DNA of 64,000 nt, from contig DATGHL010000029.1 in assembly GCA_035308025.1 (NCBI GenBank), positions 62,001-126,000 of the forward strand. Reading direction: 5' to 3'. Shown in pieces: positions 33,255 to 42,740 of the stretch. Numbering within the stretch: the first letter of the stretch is position 1; each line of letters opens with the position of its first letter. A program made the position numbers and the translations under genes. The notes beneath the pieces were generated by a model. It did not search any database. It was not told where the DNA came from and worked only from the letters and a program-made list of their open reading frames with translations. This DNA comes from Candidatus Binataceae bacterium. GTDB taxonomy: Bacteria; Desulfobacterota; Binatia; Binatales; Binataceae.

Positions 33255-34580
33255 TCAGGCGGCGCGACCGCCACGAGGGCCTCTCCGGCCGCCGCGCGGC
33301 GGCCGGCTCATAAACCCTTCGTAGTTGCGGGCGATCAGATGCGTTTGAATCTGCGCCGTCGTGTCCAGCGCAACTCCCACAACAATCAGCAGCGCGGTGC
33401 CGCCAAAATAGAAAGGCACATTGAAACGCTGGATCAGCAGCGTCGGCAAGACGCAGACCGCGCTGACGTAAATCGCTCCTCCTAGCGTAATCCGCGACAA
33501 AACCCGATCCAGGTAATCGGCGGTGAACCGCCCCGGCCGAATCCCAGGTATGAACCCGCCATGCTTTTTCAGATTGTCGGCAACGTCGATCGGGTTAAAT
33601 GTTACGGCTGTATAAAAGTAGCAAAAAAAGATGATCAGCGCGACGTACAGGAGATTGTATGCGGCGCTCCCGGGCGTGATGTAGGTGCTGATCGGTTTGA
33701 GCGCCGGCACAAAGGTCGCGATCGTGGCCGGAAAAACCAGCAACGAAGACGCAAAAATCGGCGGTATCACTCCAGACGTATTGATCTTCAACGGCAGATG
33801 GCTGGATTGGCCGCCGTAGACTCGCCGTCCGACCACGCGTCGCGCATAACTCACCGGAATCCGCCGCTGACCCGTCTCGACATAGACGATCAATGCGATC
33901 ACCGCCATTGCCACCAGCAGAATCAAAATGAGCACAAAGATGCTCATCTCACCCTCGCGAACAAACGTCGCGGTGGTGCCGAGTGCGCTCGGCAGCCGCG
34001 CCACGATTCCCGCCATGATGATCAGCGAGATGCCGTTGCCGACCCCGCGCTCCGTCACCTGTTCGCCGATCCACATCACGAAGATCGTCCCCGCCACGAG
34101 CGTGATCACGGTCATCGCGATAAAGGAGGCGCCCGGATGATAAACCACGCTGCCGCCGCCAGGCGACTGCACTTTTTCAAGTCCGTAGGCGATCATGCTG
34201 CCCTGCAGGACCGCCAGTCCGACCGTGCCGTAGCGTGTATACTGGCTGATTTTGCGCCGCCCGGCCTCGCCCTCTTTATACAACTCGTCAAGATAGGGCC
34301 AGCCGATTTTCATCAGATCGAGAATGATCGCGACCGAGATGTACGGCATGATGCCGAGTGCAAAGACCGAAAAACGCTGGAGCGCGCCGCCCGAGAACAG
34401 ATTCACCCAGCCGAACAATGTACTCGAGGCCGCATCGAAGAATGACGCCAGCGCCTGCCCGTCGATTCCCGGAGTCGGCACCGCCACGCCCAGCCGGTAC
34501 ACCGCCAGCATCGCCGCCGTAAACAGCAGCCGCCGGCGCAACTCCGGGATGCGCGAAGCGTTCGAGACCCCTTCAAGCAT
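33255..34580 (-). CDS. secY: Protein translocase subunit SecY
   Basis: The 441-residue channel protein has ten TM helices and the conserved LRRRLLFTAAMLAVYR start, GMPYIS-like segment (LGIMPYISVAIIL) and cytoplasmic loop with GQRRIPVSYARR. With SecE (60.9 kb) it forms the inner-membrane Sec pore. It begins one base after the rplO stop, so the two are tightly coupled. The C-terminus ends in a basic Arg/Gly-rich tail. Confidence 0.98.
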   Translation of the reverse strand: MLEGVSNASRIPELRRRLLFTAAMLAVYRLGVAVPTPGIDGQALASFFDAASSTLFGWVNLFSGGALQRFSVFALGIMPYISVAIILDLMKIGWPYLDELYKEGEAGRRKISQYTRYGTVGLAVLQGSMIAYGLEKVQSPGGGSVVYHPGASFIAMTVITLVAGTIFVMWIGEQVTERGVGNGISLIIMAGIVARLPSALGTTATFVREGEMSIFVLILILLVAMAVIALIVYVETGQRRIPVSYARRVVGRRVYGGQSSHLPLKINTSGVIPPIFASSLLVFPATIATFVPALKPISTYITPGSAAYNLLYVALIIFFCYFYTAVTFNPIDVADNLKKHGGFIPGIRPGRFTADYLDRVLSRITLGGAIYVSAVCVLPTLLIQRFNVPFYFGGTALLIVVGVALDTTAQIQTHLIARNYEGFMSRPPRGGRRGPRGGRAA

Positions 34581-34581
34581 T

Positions 34582-35073
34582 CTACGCCTGCGTAGCCGCC
34601 TCCTGTGTACTCGGTTGCTGCGTTATCAATTCTGCCGTGCCGCCAGCCGCAGTGATTTTCTCGCGCGCACTCTTGGAAAAGGCGTGCGCGCGTACCGTCA
34701 AGCGGCCATTGATCTCGCCATCACCCAAAATCTTGACCTTGAGCCCGATCCGAACTAATCGACGATCGGCCATCAGTGCCGGATCGATCGCGTCGCCGTC
34801 GTTGAACACCGCGAGCCGCTTGAGGTTGACTTCTGCGAATTCTTCGCGCCGCGCCGCAGCCTTTTGCAAGCGCCGGAAGCCGCGCTTGGGAATCCGCCGC
34901 TGCAACGGCATCTGGCCGCCCTCGTACCCGGGTGGAGTGTTCCCGCCCGAACGCGACCCGCGTCCCTTATGGCCCCGTCCGGAGGTCTTGCCGTGTCCCG
35001 AGCCGATTCCGCGTCCGACGCGCTTCTTCTTCTTGACGGCGCCGGCCGCCGGCTTGAGTTCGTTCAGTTTCAT
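34582..35073 (-). CDS. rplO: 50S ribosomal protein L15
   Basis: The 163-residue protein starts MKLNELKPAAGAVKKKKRVG and contains the signature RGIGSGHGKTSGRGHKGRGSR and GFEGGQMPLQRR-like PGYEGGQMPLQRRIPKRGF. It binds the centre of the large subunit. It overlaps rpmD by 4 bp and is followed directly by secY, the usual spc order. It is somewhat longer than the 144-residue E. coli protein because of its Ala/Thr/Gln tail. Confidence 0.97.
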   Translation of the reverse strand: MKLNELKPAAGAVKKKKRVGRGIGSGHGKTSGRGHKGRGSRSGGNTPPGYEGGQMPLQRRIPKRGFRRLQKAAARREEFAEVNLKRLAVFNDGDAIDPALMADRRLVRIGLKVKILGDGEINGRLTVRAHAFSKSAREKITAAGGTAELITQQPSTQEAATQA

Positions 35074-35279
35074 CGCGCGACTTCGTCTCCGTTGCCGCCG
35101 GGCGGCAGCACGCTCACCAGGTGCGGGACACGCTTGACCATCCCGACGATCGCCGCCGTGCGCTTGAGCGTCCGCACTGTGCCAACCTTCCCCAGTCCCA
35201 GCCCCTTGATCGTCTGACGTACCCGGTCAGTCGTTCCAATCGGACTGCGCACGAGCTTGACGCGGATTGTATCAGCCAT
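35070..35279 (-). CDS. rpmD: 50S ribosomal protein L30
   Basis: The 69-residue protein has the L30 core IRVKLVRSPIGTTDRVRQTIKGLGLGKVG. It overlaps rplO by 4 bp and is 56 bp after rpsE. The last ten residues extend past the usual end. Confidence 0.96.
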   Translation of the reverse strand: MADTIRVKLVRSPIGTTDRVRQTIKGLGLGKVGTVRTLKRTAAIVGMVKRVPHLVSVLPPGGNGDEVAR

Positions 35280-35335
35280 CGATTCTATCCAATTTATCCA
35301 AGCTTTCGCTCAACGAATTCCGCTACGCACTTTTC

Positions 35336-35854
35336 CTACGCGACGGGCGCAGGTTCCAGAACCACAACCGGCTCGACCGCGCGCTGCTTGGCGACATCAG
35401 CCGGATAGCGCAATTCCGTCAATGCCTCGAGCGTTGCCTTGACCAGGTTGTGAGGGTTCGAGGAGCCGAGCCGCTTGGTGAGAATATTGCGTATTCCCGC
35501 CAATTCGACCACCGCACGCACGCCACCGGCAGCGATCACTCCCGTCCCTTCCGCCGCCGGCCGCAACATCACCTTGCCGGCGCCAAAATGTCCCAGCACC
35601 TGATGAGGTATCGTCCCATTGCGCAGCGGCACCCGAATCAGGCTCTTTTTGGCGCTCTCGACCCCTTTGCGAATCGCCTCGGGCACTTCCTTGGCTTTGC
35701 CCATCCCAAAACCAACCAAGCCGTTCTGATCGCCAGCGACGACCAGCGCGCTGAAGCTGAATCGCCGCCCACCCTTAACCACTTTGGCGACGCGATTGAT
35801 ATGAACAACCTTCTCCTTGATATCCAGGCCTTGCGAATCGATCCTTTGCGCCAC
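35336..35854 (-). CDS. rpsE: 30S ribosomal protein S5
   Basis: At 172 residues it is the normal S5. The N-terminal double-stranded RNA-binding-like domain has [18 protein letters not shown] and [14 protein letters not shown], and the C-terminal domain has [19 protein letters not shown]5 guards translational fidelity near the mRNA entry. The GGRRFSF loop, where spectinomycin-resistance changes occur in E. coli, looks wild type. It lies between rplR and rpmD. Confidence 0.98.
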   Translation of the reverse strand: MAQRIDSQGLDIKEKVVHINRVAKVVKGGRRFSFSALVVAGDQNGLVGFGMGKAKEVPEAIRKGVESAKKSLIRVPLRNGTIPHQVLGHFGAGKVMLRPAAEGTGVIAAGGVRAVVELAGIRNILTKRLGSSNPHNLVKATLEALTELRYPADVAKQRAVEPVVVLEPAPVA

Positions 35855-35907
35855 CGTTTTTTCTTCCTATCGTGAGTCCGACTGATCGGTACCGGTAATG
35901 CCTTTGC

Positions 35908-36270
35908 TCAGAACTTGAGGCCGGCCTCGCGCGCTGCTTCGGCCAGCGCCTTGACCCGCCCGTGATACAGAAAACCGTTGCGGTCGAAGACCACCTCGTT
36001 GATACCCTTTTCGCGGCAGAGACCCGCTATCGCCTTGCCGACCGCCTGCGCAGCAGCAACGCCGCGCTTGCTCTTCAGCCCTTCGCCGACGCTCGCCGTG
36101 GCGGTTGACGCCGCGGTCAGCGTCCGGCCGCTCTCGTCCGAGATAACTTGCACGTAAATATGATGGAGCGAGCGGAAGACCGACAAGCGCGGCCGTGCCT
36201 CGCTGCCCCTAACCCGCCGACGCACTCGCCCTCGCCGGTTCTCGCGCATTTCCGCCCGATTCATCGCCAT
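35908..36270 (-). CDS. rplR: 50S ribosomal protein L18
   Basis: From the ATG at 36270 it is 120 residues, close to the family norm, and GGGA is well placed upstream; the frame extends four codons further. It contains [18 protein letters not shown] and the GIN.VVFDR signature ([18 protein letters not shown]). L18 binds 5S rRNA with L5. It starts 20 bp after rplF. Confidence 0.97.
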   Translation of the reverse strand: MAMNRAEMRENRRGRVRRRVRGSEARPRLSVFRSLHHIYVQVISDESGRTLTAASTATASVGEGLKSKRGVAAAQAVGKAIAGLCREKGINEVVFDRNGFLYHGRVKALAEAAREAGLKF

Positions 36271-36290
36271 AACGAATCCCAAATCCCGGC

Positions 36291-36842
36291 CTAGCCGGCG
36301 CTCGAACCCGCCGCGGCCTTGCCCGCCTTGCGCCGGATCGTCTCGGTGGAATACTTGATGCCCTTGCCCTTGTAGGGTTCGGGCGGCCTCAGCGATCGCA
36401 CTTCCGCCGCCACCGTGCCGAGCAACTGGCGGTCAGCGCTTTCCAGCGTGATTAGCACCTGGCGCTCGACCTTCGCCGTAACTCCAGGCGGTAGCTGATA
36501 GACGATCGGATGAGAGTAGCCGAGCGTCAGATTAATGTTCGTTCCCTTCGCCTCGGCCCGATAACCCACACCGTTAATTTCAAGCACCCGCGTAAAACCC
36601 TTGCTCACGCCCTCCGCCATGTTGGCGACCAGCTTGCGCATCAGACCGTGCCGCGCCCGCTCGCCGCTCGAATCGCCGGGCCGCTGCACCACTACCTGAC
36701 GTTCGCTGATATCGAAAGTGAACCCCGGCTCGACGCGGGTCTGGAGCTTGCCTTTCGGCCCTTCAACCTTGAAGGCGCCATCGGCCAACACGGCCTTGAC
36801 GCCTTTCTCGAGCACTATCGGTAGTCTTCCAATTCGTGACAT
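36291..36842 (-). CDS. rplF: 50S ribosomal protein L6
   Basis: The 183-residue protein has two repeated domains, starting MSRIGRLPI and containing [19 protein letters not shown], and the C-terminal signature [13 protein letters not shown]6 lies near the factor-binding centre. E. coli L6 is 177 residues. It is 64 bp after rpsH. Confidence 0.98.
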   Translation of the reverse strand: MSRIGRLPIVLEKGVKAVLADGAFKVEGPKGKLQTRVEPGFTFDISERQVVVQRPGDSSGERARHGLMRKLVANMAEGVSKGFTRVLEINGVGYRAEAKGTNINLTLGYSHPIVYQLPPGVTAKVERQVLITLESADRQLLGTVAAEVRSLRPPEPYKGKGIKYSTETIRRKAGKAAAGSSAG

Positions 36843-36906
36843 TAGTCTTAACTTTTGCCTGACTCTTGCCTAACCCGTAGTAATCCGACTTCTCCCAAAA
36901 CTTCTT

Positions 36907-37305
36907 TTACCAAACCTTGAGCAAAACTTCGCCCCCGACGTTGCGGCGGCGCGCTTCGCGATCGGTCATGACACCGAGCGGCGTCGAGACCAGATGAAGT
37001 CCGATACCACCCGAGATGCGAGGCATCGTCTGCGCTCCCGCGTAACGCCGGATACTCGGCTTGCTCATTCGCTGAATCCCCCGGATAACCGCCTCGCGCG
37101 ACGCCGTGTAGCGCAGTCCGAGAACGAGTTTTTTCTTGTAGCTTTCGCCGGTGGTCTCCATTCCGGCCAGAAAGCCTTCCGCCACCAGCACGCGGCAAAT
37201 TGCTTCGCGCAGCTTGGAATGCGCGATCTCGACCTTGTTGTAACGCGCGCGCATCGCGTTGCGGATTCGCGTCAGCAGCTCTGCGATCGGATCAGTCTGT
37301 GCCAT
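36907..37305 (-). CDS. rpsH: 30S ribosomal protein S8
   Basis: The 132-residue protein starts MAQTDPIAELLTRIRNA and ends with the conserved GEVLLKVW block preceded by STPLGVMTDREARRRNVGGE. S8 binds the central domain of 16S rRNA and in E. coli represses the spc operon. Nine bases separate it from rpsN. Confidence 0.98.
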   Translation of the reverse strand: MAQTDPIAELLTRIRNAMRARYNKVEIAHSKLREAICRVLVAEGFLAGMETTGESYKKKLVLGLRYTASREAVIRGIQRMSKPSIRRYAGAQTMPRISGGIGLHLVSTPLGVMTDREARRRNVGGEVLLKVW

Positions 37306-37314
37306 GTGGAATTC

Positions 37315-37500
37315 CTACCAGCTCGCCTTGATCACGCCCGGCAACGCGCCCTTGAGCGCATTCTTCCTGAGACACAGCCGGCACATCTTGAAGCGCCGAT
37401 AGAAAGCCCGCGAGCGTCCGCACAACGGGCAGCGATTGTACGCGCGCACCTTGAATTTCGGCGGCCGCGCCGCTTTGATCTTGAGCGATTTCTTCGCCAT
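37315..37500 (-). CDS. rpsN: 30S ribosomal protein S14, type Z (zinc)
   Basis: At 61 residues this is the short zinc-binding form of S14, with CPLC and CRLC pairs supplying four Cys ligands; the longer E. coli form lacks them. The N-terminus [10 protein letters not shown] and C-terminus [13 protein letters not shown] are normal for the type. It lies between rplE and rpsH. Confidence 0.97.
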   Translation of the reverse strand: MAKKSLKIKAARPPKFKVRAYNRCPLCGRSRAFYRRFKMCRLCLRKNALKGALPGVIKASW

Positions 37501-37533
37501 TTGCTTCCTGTTCGGTACCGTTCCTGTCCAGCC

Positions 37534-38256
37534 CTAGGCTGCGCGCGCCGCGCCCTCGCCGCCGGCGCCCCGAAACGGCATCCCCAGCGCTTTGAGGAGC
37601 GTCAGCCCCTCGAAATCGCTGGCCGCCGTCGTCGTCACCGAAATTGTCATGCCCTTGACCTTCTCGACCTTGTCGAGGTTGAGCTCGGGGAAAATCGTAT
37701 GTTCGCGCAGCCCAAGCGAGTAATTGCCGCGGCCGTCGAAAGACTTGTCGCTGATTCCGCGGAAGTCACGCACGCGCGGCATCGCGATATTGACCAGGCG
37801 GTCGAAGAATTCCCACATGCGCTCGCGTCGCAGCGTGATCATCACGCCGATCGGCATGCCTTCGCGCAGCTTGAAGTTTGAGATCGCCTTGCGCGCGCGC
37901 GTAATCACCGGCTTCTGCCCGGTAATCTGGCGCAATTCATCCGTTGCTGCGTCCAGGATCTTGACGTTCTCCCGCGCCTCGCCGAGCGCCATGTTGATCA
38001 CGATCTTCTGCAGCCGCGGCACCCGCATCCGATTCTCGATCTTGAGCTCGCGCATCAGCGCCGGCACGATTTCCGTCTCGTAACGCACGCGCAAACGCGC
38101 AGGCAGCGGCGCTTCCGGGGCGCGCGGCGCCTGTTCCGCCGCCGCTTCGGCGGCTTGCGGCTTGCCGCGCTTACCACCCTGACTCGCGGCTCCGCCCGGA
38201 TTCTTGGGCCGCTTCGCTTTCGCCTCACCCGGCTCGCGATTCTTCTCGTCAGCCAT
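37534..38256 (-). CDS. rplE: 50S ribosomal protein L5 with N-terminal extension
   Basis: The L5 core begins near residue 58 ([15 protein letters not shown]) and has the signature [19 protein letters not shown], then [18 protein letters not shown] and the C-terminal end before a short Ala/Gly tail. The total of 240 residues compares with 179 in E. coli. The added N-terminus is Lys/Ala/Pro/Gln-rich low-complexity sequence. The ATG at 38256 is the natural start, 63 bp after rplX. L5 binds 5S rRNA. Confidence 0.96.
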   Translation of the reverse strand: MADEKNREPGEAKAKRPKNPGGAASQGGKRGKPQAAEAAAEQAPRAPEAPLPARLRVRYETEIVPALMRELKIENRMRVPRLQKIVINMALGEARENVKILDAATDELRQITGQKPVITRARKAISNFKLREGMPIGVMITLRRERMWEFFDRLVNIAMPRVRDFRGISDKSFDGRGNYSLGLREHTIFPELNLDKVEKVKGMTISVTTTAASDFEGLTLLKALGMPFRGAGGEGAARAA

Positions 38257-38319
38257 TAGTCTTCTTCCGTCACAAAAAGTCTCTGGTCACCTGCCCGCTC
38301 TTCTCGATTTCTCGCCAGC

Positions 38320-38688
38320 TCAGTCGTTGCCGAGCGGCTCGCCGCAGCGCCGGCAAATTCGCGTCTTCACTTTGTCTCCCGCGGCCTTGTCCGCCGTCAC
38401 CTTAACTCCGATCCGCACCGGCGCATTGCAGCGCTCGCACATGATCATCACATTCGCCAGTTGCAACGCCGCTTCCTTCTCAACGATGCCGCCTGCGCTC
38501 GACGGACCACGGGCCTTTGAATGGCGTTTGACCAGATTTAACCGCTCGATGACGACGCGGTTTTCGGCCGGCACTACCCGCAAGACCTTGCCGGTCTTGC
38601 CGCGCTCGCGCCCCTTGATCACCATCACGGTGTCGTTCTTGCGAATCCGCGACTTGACTGTCGCCGCTTTGATCCCCGCCGATGCCAT
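38320..38688 (-). CDS. rplX: 50S ribosomal protein L24 with zinc-ribbon Cys
   Basis: From the ATG at 38688 (GAGAGGGG upstream) the protein is 122 residues; a TTG one codon earlier is less likely. The KOW motif KNDTVMVIKGRERGKTGKV is standard. The C-terminal half has CERC and CRRC, a four-Cys zinc-binding form that is missing from the E. coli protein. L24 starts assembly of the large subunit. Confidence 0.96.
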   Translation of the reverse strand: MASAGIKAATVKSRIRKNDTVMVIKGRERGKTGKVLRVVPAENRVVIERLNLVKRHSKARGPSSAGGIVEKEAALQLANVMIMCERCNAPVRIGVKVTADKAAGDKVKTRICRRCGEPLGND

Positions 38689-38717
38689 CAATGAACCCCT
38701 CTCTCACAGGACTGCCA

Positions 38718-39086
38718 TTACAGTACTTCCGGCGCCAGCGAGATGATCTTGAGGAAGCGCTTGGCGCGCAGCTCGCGCGCGACCGGCCCAAAAATACGCG
38801 TGCCCAGCGGCTCGTGCTGATTATCAAGCAACACCGCCGAGTTGTCGTCAAAGCGGATGTAACTGCCGTCGTCGCGGCTCACTTCCTTGGCCGTCCGCAC
38901 GATTACTGCCCGCGACACGTCGCCTTTTTTGACCTTGGCGTTCGGAATTGCCTCTTTGACCGCCACCACGATGATGTCGCCCACGCTCGCATAGCGCCGG
39001 CGCGAACCGCCCAGCACCTTGATACACATCACTTTGCGCGCACCGGAATTGTCCGCCACGCCCAGTATCGTCCGCATCTGCACCAT
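38718..39086 (-). CDS. rplN: 50S ribosomal protein L14
   Basis: The 122-residue protein is highly conserved: [20 protein letters not shown] and [28 protein letters not shown]. It forms an intersubunit bridge. It lies between rpsQ (46 bp) and rplX. Confidence 0.98.
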   Translation of the reverse strand: MVQMRTILGVADNSGARKVMCIKVLGGSRRRYASVGDIIVVAVKEAIPNAKVKKGDVSRAVIVRTAKEVSRDDGSYIRFDDNSAVLLDNQHEPLGTRIFGPVARELRAKRFLKIISLAPEVL

Positions 39087-39132
39087 CGCGTACTAAATCC
39101 TTCTCCAATCCACCCGATCCGCAGCTGGCGTG

Positions 39133-39387
39133 CTAACGCGCCGCCTGCTTGAGCACGCGGCTTATCCGCCAGCGTTTGAGCCGCGAGAGCGGACGCGATT
39201 CGATGATCATCACGCGATCGCCTTCGTGACACTCGCTCTTTTCGTCGTGCGCCAGAAAACGCTGGCGGCGCTTGACGCGCTTGCCATAGAGTTCGTGCTG
39301 CACCAGGCGGTCCACCTGGACCACCACCGTCTTGGTCATCTTGGCCCCGACGACGGTGCCCTCGCGCCGCTTGATCCGCTCCCGCAT
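39133..39387 (-). CDS. rpsQ: 30S ribosomal protein S17
   Basis: The 84-residue OB-fold protein has GTVVGAKMTKTVVVQVDR and CHEGDRVMIIESRPLSRLKRWRI, both family signatures. Length equals E. coli S17. It is between rpmC and rplN. Confidence 0.98.
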   Translation of the reverse strand: MRERIKRREGTVVGAKMTKTVVVQVDRLVQHELYGKRVKRRQRFLAHDEKSECHEGDRVMIIESRPLSRLKRWRISRVLKQAAR

Positions 39388-39452
39388 GACTTACCTGCTC
39401 ACCTGACTAACCTGCTTATCTGACTTTCTGCTCACCTGTCTTACCCGACCAG

Positions 39453-39665
39453 CTACCCGGCAGCATTCGGCGATTGCACCGTTCGAGTGCGCGTTATCAG
39501 CGTCATGATCCTCGCCAACTCCTTGCGCGCCTTGCGGTAGTTGGACGCGTTATCCAGTTGATTCGTGCGCAGCTTGAGCCGCAGCCGGAAGATCTCCTCA
39601 CGAACCTCGCGCTCCTTCATCTGCAAGTCGGCGGCGCTCATCTGCTTGAGCTCGTCAAGCTCCAT
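39453..39665 (-). CDS. rpmC: 50S ribosomal protein L29
   Basis: From the ATG at 39665 it is 70 residues; a GTG five codons upstream is possible. The two-helix protein has [21 protein letters not shown] and the C-terminal [12 protein letters not shown]. It overlaps the end of rplP by 11 bp. L29 lies at the exit tunnel and helps dock trigger factor and SRP. Confidence 0.95.
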   Translation of the reverse strand: MELDELKQMSAADLQMKEREVREEIFRLRLKLRTNQLDNASNYRKARKELARIMTLITRTRTVQSPNAAG

Positions 39666-40080
39666 GAGTTCCACCCTCACGCTCGACGACGATCGTCTTG
39701 ACCGGCAGCTTGTGCGCCGCCAGCCGCATCGCCTCGCGCGCCGTCACGCGGTCCACGCCTTCCATCTCGAAGAGAATCCGGCCCGGCCGCACGCACGCGA
39801 CCCAGCCCTCAGGGCTGCCCTTGCCTTTGCCCATGCGCGTTTCCGCCGGTTTCTTGGTGTAAGGCTTGTCGGGAAAAACCCGAATCCAGACCCGGCCGCC
39901 GCGCTTGATATGACGGGTCAGGGCGATTCGCGCCGCTTCCAGCGCGCGCGTGTCGATGCGGCAGGTTTCGGTGCTTTTGAGGCCGAAATCGCCGAAGGCC
40001 AGCTCGACGCCGCGCGATTCCGCGCCGCGCACTCGCCCCTTCTGCATCTTGCGCCATTTTACTTTCTTGGGTGACAGCAT
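39655..40080 (-). CDS. rplP: 50S ribosomal protein L16
   Basis: The 141-residue protein starts [19 protein letters not shown] and has the [23 protein letters not shown] block near the A-site tRNA. E. coli L16 is 136 residues. It follows rpsC by 41 bp. Confidence 0.98.
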   Translation of the reverse strand: MLSPKKVKWRKMQKGRVRGAESRGVELAFGDFGLKSTETCRIDTRALEAARIALTRHIKRGGRVWIRVFPDKPYTKKPAETRMGKGKGSPEGWVACVRPGRILFEMEGVDRVTAREAMRLAAHKLPVKTIVVEREGGTHGA

Positions 40081-40121
40081 CGCCGCGGATCCTCAAATAC
40101 TCTGCAACACGCCCGAATAAT

Positions 40122-40799
40122 CTAATTCTGATGGGCCTGCGCGTTGCCGCGCTTGGCCAGTTCCGCCTGACGGGTGAGAATCTCACCGCGAAAGATCCAC
40201 GCCTTGACGCCGATTATGCCGTAAGTCGTCTTGGCCTCGGCGAAGCCATAGGCAACGTCGGCGCGCAACGTCTGCAGCGGCACCCGGCCCTCGCGGTACC
40301 ACTCGCGGCGGGCGATTTCCGTACCGCCGAGGCGCCCGGAAACCTGCACCCGGACCCCCTGCGCACCCATCCGCATCGCGCGCACCACCGCCTCTTTCAT
40401 CGCCCGCCGGAACGCCACGCGCCGCTCGAGCTGAAGAGCGATATTCTCCGCCACCAGTTGCGGATCAAGATCCGGACGGCGGACCTCGTGGATATTGATA
40501 AAGGCCTCGCGTCCCTTCATCAGCTTCTGCACGTCAAGCTTGAGCCGATCGATCTCGGCGCCCTTTTTTCCAATCACGATCCCGGGCCGCGCCGTATGGA
40601 TATTCACCTTCGCCTTGTTCGCCATCCGCTCGATCTCGATCCGCGAGATGCCCGCGTGATAGAGGCGCTTCTTGATGAAATCGCGTAGCTTCAGATCTTC
40701 GTGCAGCAACGTCGTGTACTCGCGCGTCGCGAACCACTTCGAATCCCAGCCCTCGATTATGCCGAGCCGCAAACCGCGCGGATGTGTCTTATGCCCCAT
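40122..40799 (-). CDS. rpsC: 30S ribosomal protein S3
   Basis: At 225 residues, it has [14 protein letters not shown], the KH domain [15 protein letters not shown] and the C-terminal domain with [17 protein letters not shown]. It lines the mRNA entry site and has helicase activity. E. coli S3 is 233 residues. Confidence 0.98.
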   Translation of the reverse strand: MGHKTHPRGLRLGIIEGWDSKWFATREYTTLLHEDLKLRDFIKKRLYHAGISRIEIERMANKAKVNIHTARPGIVIGKKGAEIDRLKLDVQKLMKGREAFINIHEVRRPDLDPQLVAENIALQLERRVAFRRAMKEAVVRAMRMGAQGVRVQVSGRLGGTEIARREWYREGRVPLQTLRADVAYGFAEAKTTYGIIGVKAWIFRGEILTRQAELAKRGNAQAHQN

Positions 40800-40870
40800 A
40801 CGATCCTTTATCCGGCCGTCTACTCAAGCTCGCTTTGTCTCACGGATTTCAATCTCACGGCAGTTGCGAC

Positions 40871-41212
40871 TCAGCTCGGCCGTTCGTCCACCACGACCGT
40901 CAGATGGCTCGTGCGTTTGAGAATCGGCGTCGAATGCATATGCGCCCGCTTTATCGAGCGCTTCCAGGTCGGCCCGGTATCTGCCGTGACGCGCTTGACG
41001 AACAGCCGGTCCTCGTCGACCTGCTGCTGATCGCGCGCATTGGCGATCGCCGCCAGCAGGGTCTTCGAGACCATCTTGGCGCCCTTTTTGGGCGTGAATT
41101 GCAAAATCGAAAGCGCCTGCTCGACCGGCTTGCCGGCCACCAGCTCGCAGATGAGCCGCAGCTTCTGCGGCGAAATCCGCGCAAAACGCATCCGCGACAA
41201 CGCTTCCATCAC
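40871..41212 (-). CDS. rplV: 50S ribosomal protein L22
   Basis: The 113-residue protein has RFARISPQKLRLICELVAG at the N-terminus and the long beta-hairpin ending in KRTSHLTVVVDE. The hairpin tip lines the exit tunnel. E. coli L22 is 110 residues. It lies between rpsS and rpsC. Confidence 0.97.
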   Translation of the reverse strand: MMEALSRMRFARISPQKLRLICELVAGKPVEQALSILQFTPKKGAKMVSKTLLAAIANARDQQQVDEDRLFVKRVTADTGPTWKRSIKRAHMHSTPILKRTSHLTVVVDERPS

Positions 41213-41254
41213 CTTGCTCCCAACCCTGCCAAATCCATCGAGACGGCGAGCCGC

Positions 41255-41569
41255 TTACGCCTTGGCCGCCGCCCGCGGCGCTCCCGCTGATGATTTCACT
41301 TCGCTCTTGCGATCACCCGAATGGCCATGGAAGATCCGCGTCGGCGAGAACTCGCCGAGCTTGTGTCCAACCATATTCTCAGTGCAGTAGACCGGGATGA
41401 ATTTGTTGCCGTTGTGCACGGCGAAGGTCAAACCGATCATGTCCGGCACTACCATCGAGCGCCGCGACCAGGTGCGGATGATCCGCTTGTCGCCGGCCGC
41501 CACCGCAGTATCGACTTTTTTTTGCAGGTTGGCATCTACAAACGGGCCTTTTTTCAGTGATCGCGGCAT
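41255..41569 (-). CDS. rpsS: 30S ribosomal protein S19
   Basis: The core [19 protein letters not shown] and the signature [26 protein letters not shown] are standard. At 104 residues it has an extra basic/Ala-rich tail over the 92-residue E. coli protein. It is six bases after rplB. Confidence 0.97.
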   Translation of the reverse strand: MPRSLKKGPFVDANLQKKVDTAVAAGDKRIIRTWSRRSMVVPDMIGLTFAVHNGNKFIPVYCTENMVGHKLGEFSPTRIFHGHSGDRKSEVKSSAGAPRAAAKA

Positions 41570-41575
41570 TTGCTC

Positions 41576-42409
41576 TTATCCCCGCTTGCCGCGCGGCCGG
41601 CGCGACACGATGTATTGATCCGAGGTCTTCTTGCCGCGAGTCTTGTAGCCCTTGGCCGGCGTCCCCCATGGCGACTGCGGATGATTCCCCTTCGAGCGCC
41701 CCTCACCGCCGCCGTGCGGATGATCCACCGGATTCATCGCGACCCCGCGCACGTGCGAGCGATGCCCGTACCAGCGGTTACGACCGGCCTTGCCGATCGA
41801 GATATTTTCGAACTCGAGATTGCCCACCTGGCCAATCGTCGCCCGGCACTCCGCCTGCACCATCCGCTGCTCGCCCGAGGGCAGCTTGAGCAGCGCGAAC
41901 TTGCCCTCTTTGGCCATGAGCTGCGCCTGCGCGCCGGCTCCACGCGCCATCTGGGCACCGGCGCCGGGCTTGAGCTCGATCGCATGAACAAAAGTGCCGA
42001 CCGGAATGTTAACGAGCTTGAGCGCGTTGCCGGGCTTGATATCTGCGCTCGGACCGCACTCCACCTTATCGCCTGCCTTGAGCCCTTCGGGCGCCAGGAT
42101 GTAACTTTTTTCGCCGTCGGCATAATGCAGCAGCGCAATATTCGCCGAACGATTCGGATCGTACTCAAGCGCCGCCACCGTCGCCGGAATACCGTCGCGA
42201 CTGCGCTTGAAATCGATCAGGCGGAGCCGGCGTTTGTGGCCGCCGCCCAGATGACGCATCGTCATGCGCCCGAGATTGTTCCGGCCGCCGGATTTCTTGA
42301 GCGGCGCGAGCAGGCGCTTCTCCGGCGCCTTCTTGCTCAGCCCGGAAAAATCCGCAAGCTGCATGAAGCGCTGGCCCGGCGTGCGCGGATTGAGTTGAAT
42401 CACTGCCAT
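41576..42409 (-). CDS. rplB: 50S ribosomal protein L2
   Basis: The 277-residue protein has [20 protein letters not shown] and the peptidyl-transferase-adjacent block [21 protein letters not shown] with the conserved His. L2 is needed for subunit joining and peptidyl transfer. E. coli L2 is 273 residues. Confidence 0.98.
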   Translation of the reverse strand: MAVIQLNPRTPGQRFMQLADFSGLSKKAPEKRLLAPLKKSGGRNNLGRMTMRHLGGGHKRRLRLIDFKRSRDGIPATVAALEYDPNRSANIALLHYADGEKSYILAPEGLKAGDKVECGPSADIKPGNALKLVNIPVGTFVHAIELKPGAGAQMARGAGAQAQLMAKEGKFALLKLPSGEQRMVQAECRATIGQVGNLEFENISIGKAGRNRWYGHRSHVRGVAMNPVDHPHGGGEGRSKGNHPQSPWGTPAKGYKTRGKKTSDQYIVSRRPRGKRG

Positions 42410-42437
42410 CTTAATCTTATGCCTTGGCGCTTATGCC

Positions 42438-42740
42438 CTAGAGGCCCTCGAAGAATTCGATTTTGTCGCCCGCCTTGAGCGTGACATAGGCCTTTTTCCA
42501 ATCCGATTTGCGCCCCGCGATCCGTCCCTTGCGCCGCTCCTTGCCCATGAAATTTGCCGTGCGAATCTTGAGCACCGTCACCTTGAACAGTTGTTCGACC
42601 GCTAGCCGCAACTGGTCCTTGCTGGCGTCGGGCCGCGCGCGGAAGACCACTTGATTCGCGCGCTCGCCGATAAGCGTGCCTTTTTCGGTCACCAGCGGCG
42701 CCAAAATCAGACCGTCCAGACCTTGGAGACCGGCGCTCAC
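42438..42740 (-). CDS. rplW: 50S ribosomal protein L23
   Basis: The open frame runs far upstream, but the gene starts at the GTG at 42740, which overlaps the rplD stop as GTGA; this gives 100 residues, the normal size. The core is ILAPLVTEKGTLIGERANQVVF and the conserved KKAYVTL segment. L23 is the main docking site for trigger factor at the exit. Confidence 0.95.
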   Translation of the reverse strand: MSAGLQGLDGLILAPLVTEKGTLIGERANQVVFRARPDASKDQLRLAVEQLFKVTVLKIRTANFMGKERRKGRIAGRKSDWKKAYVTLKAGDKIEFFEGL

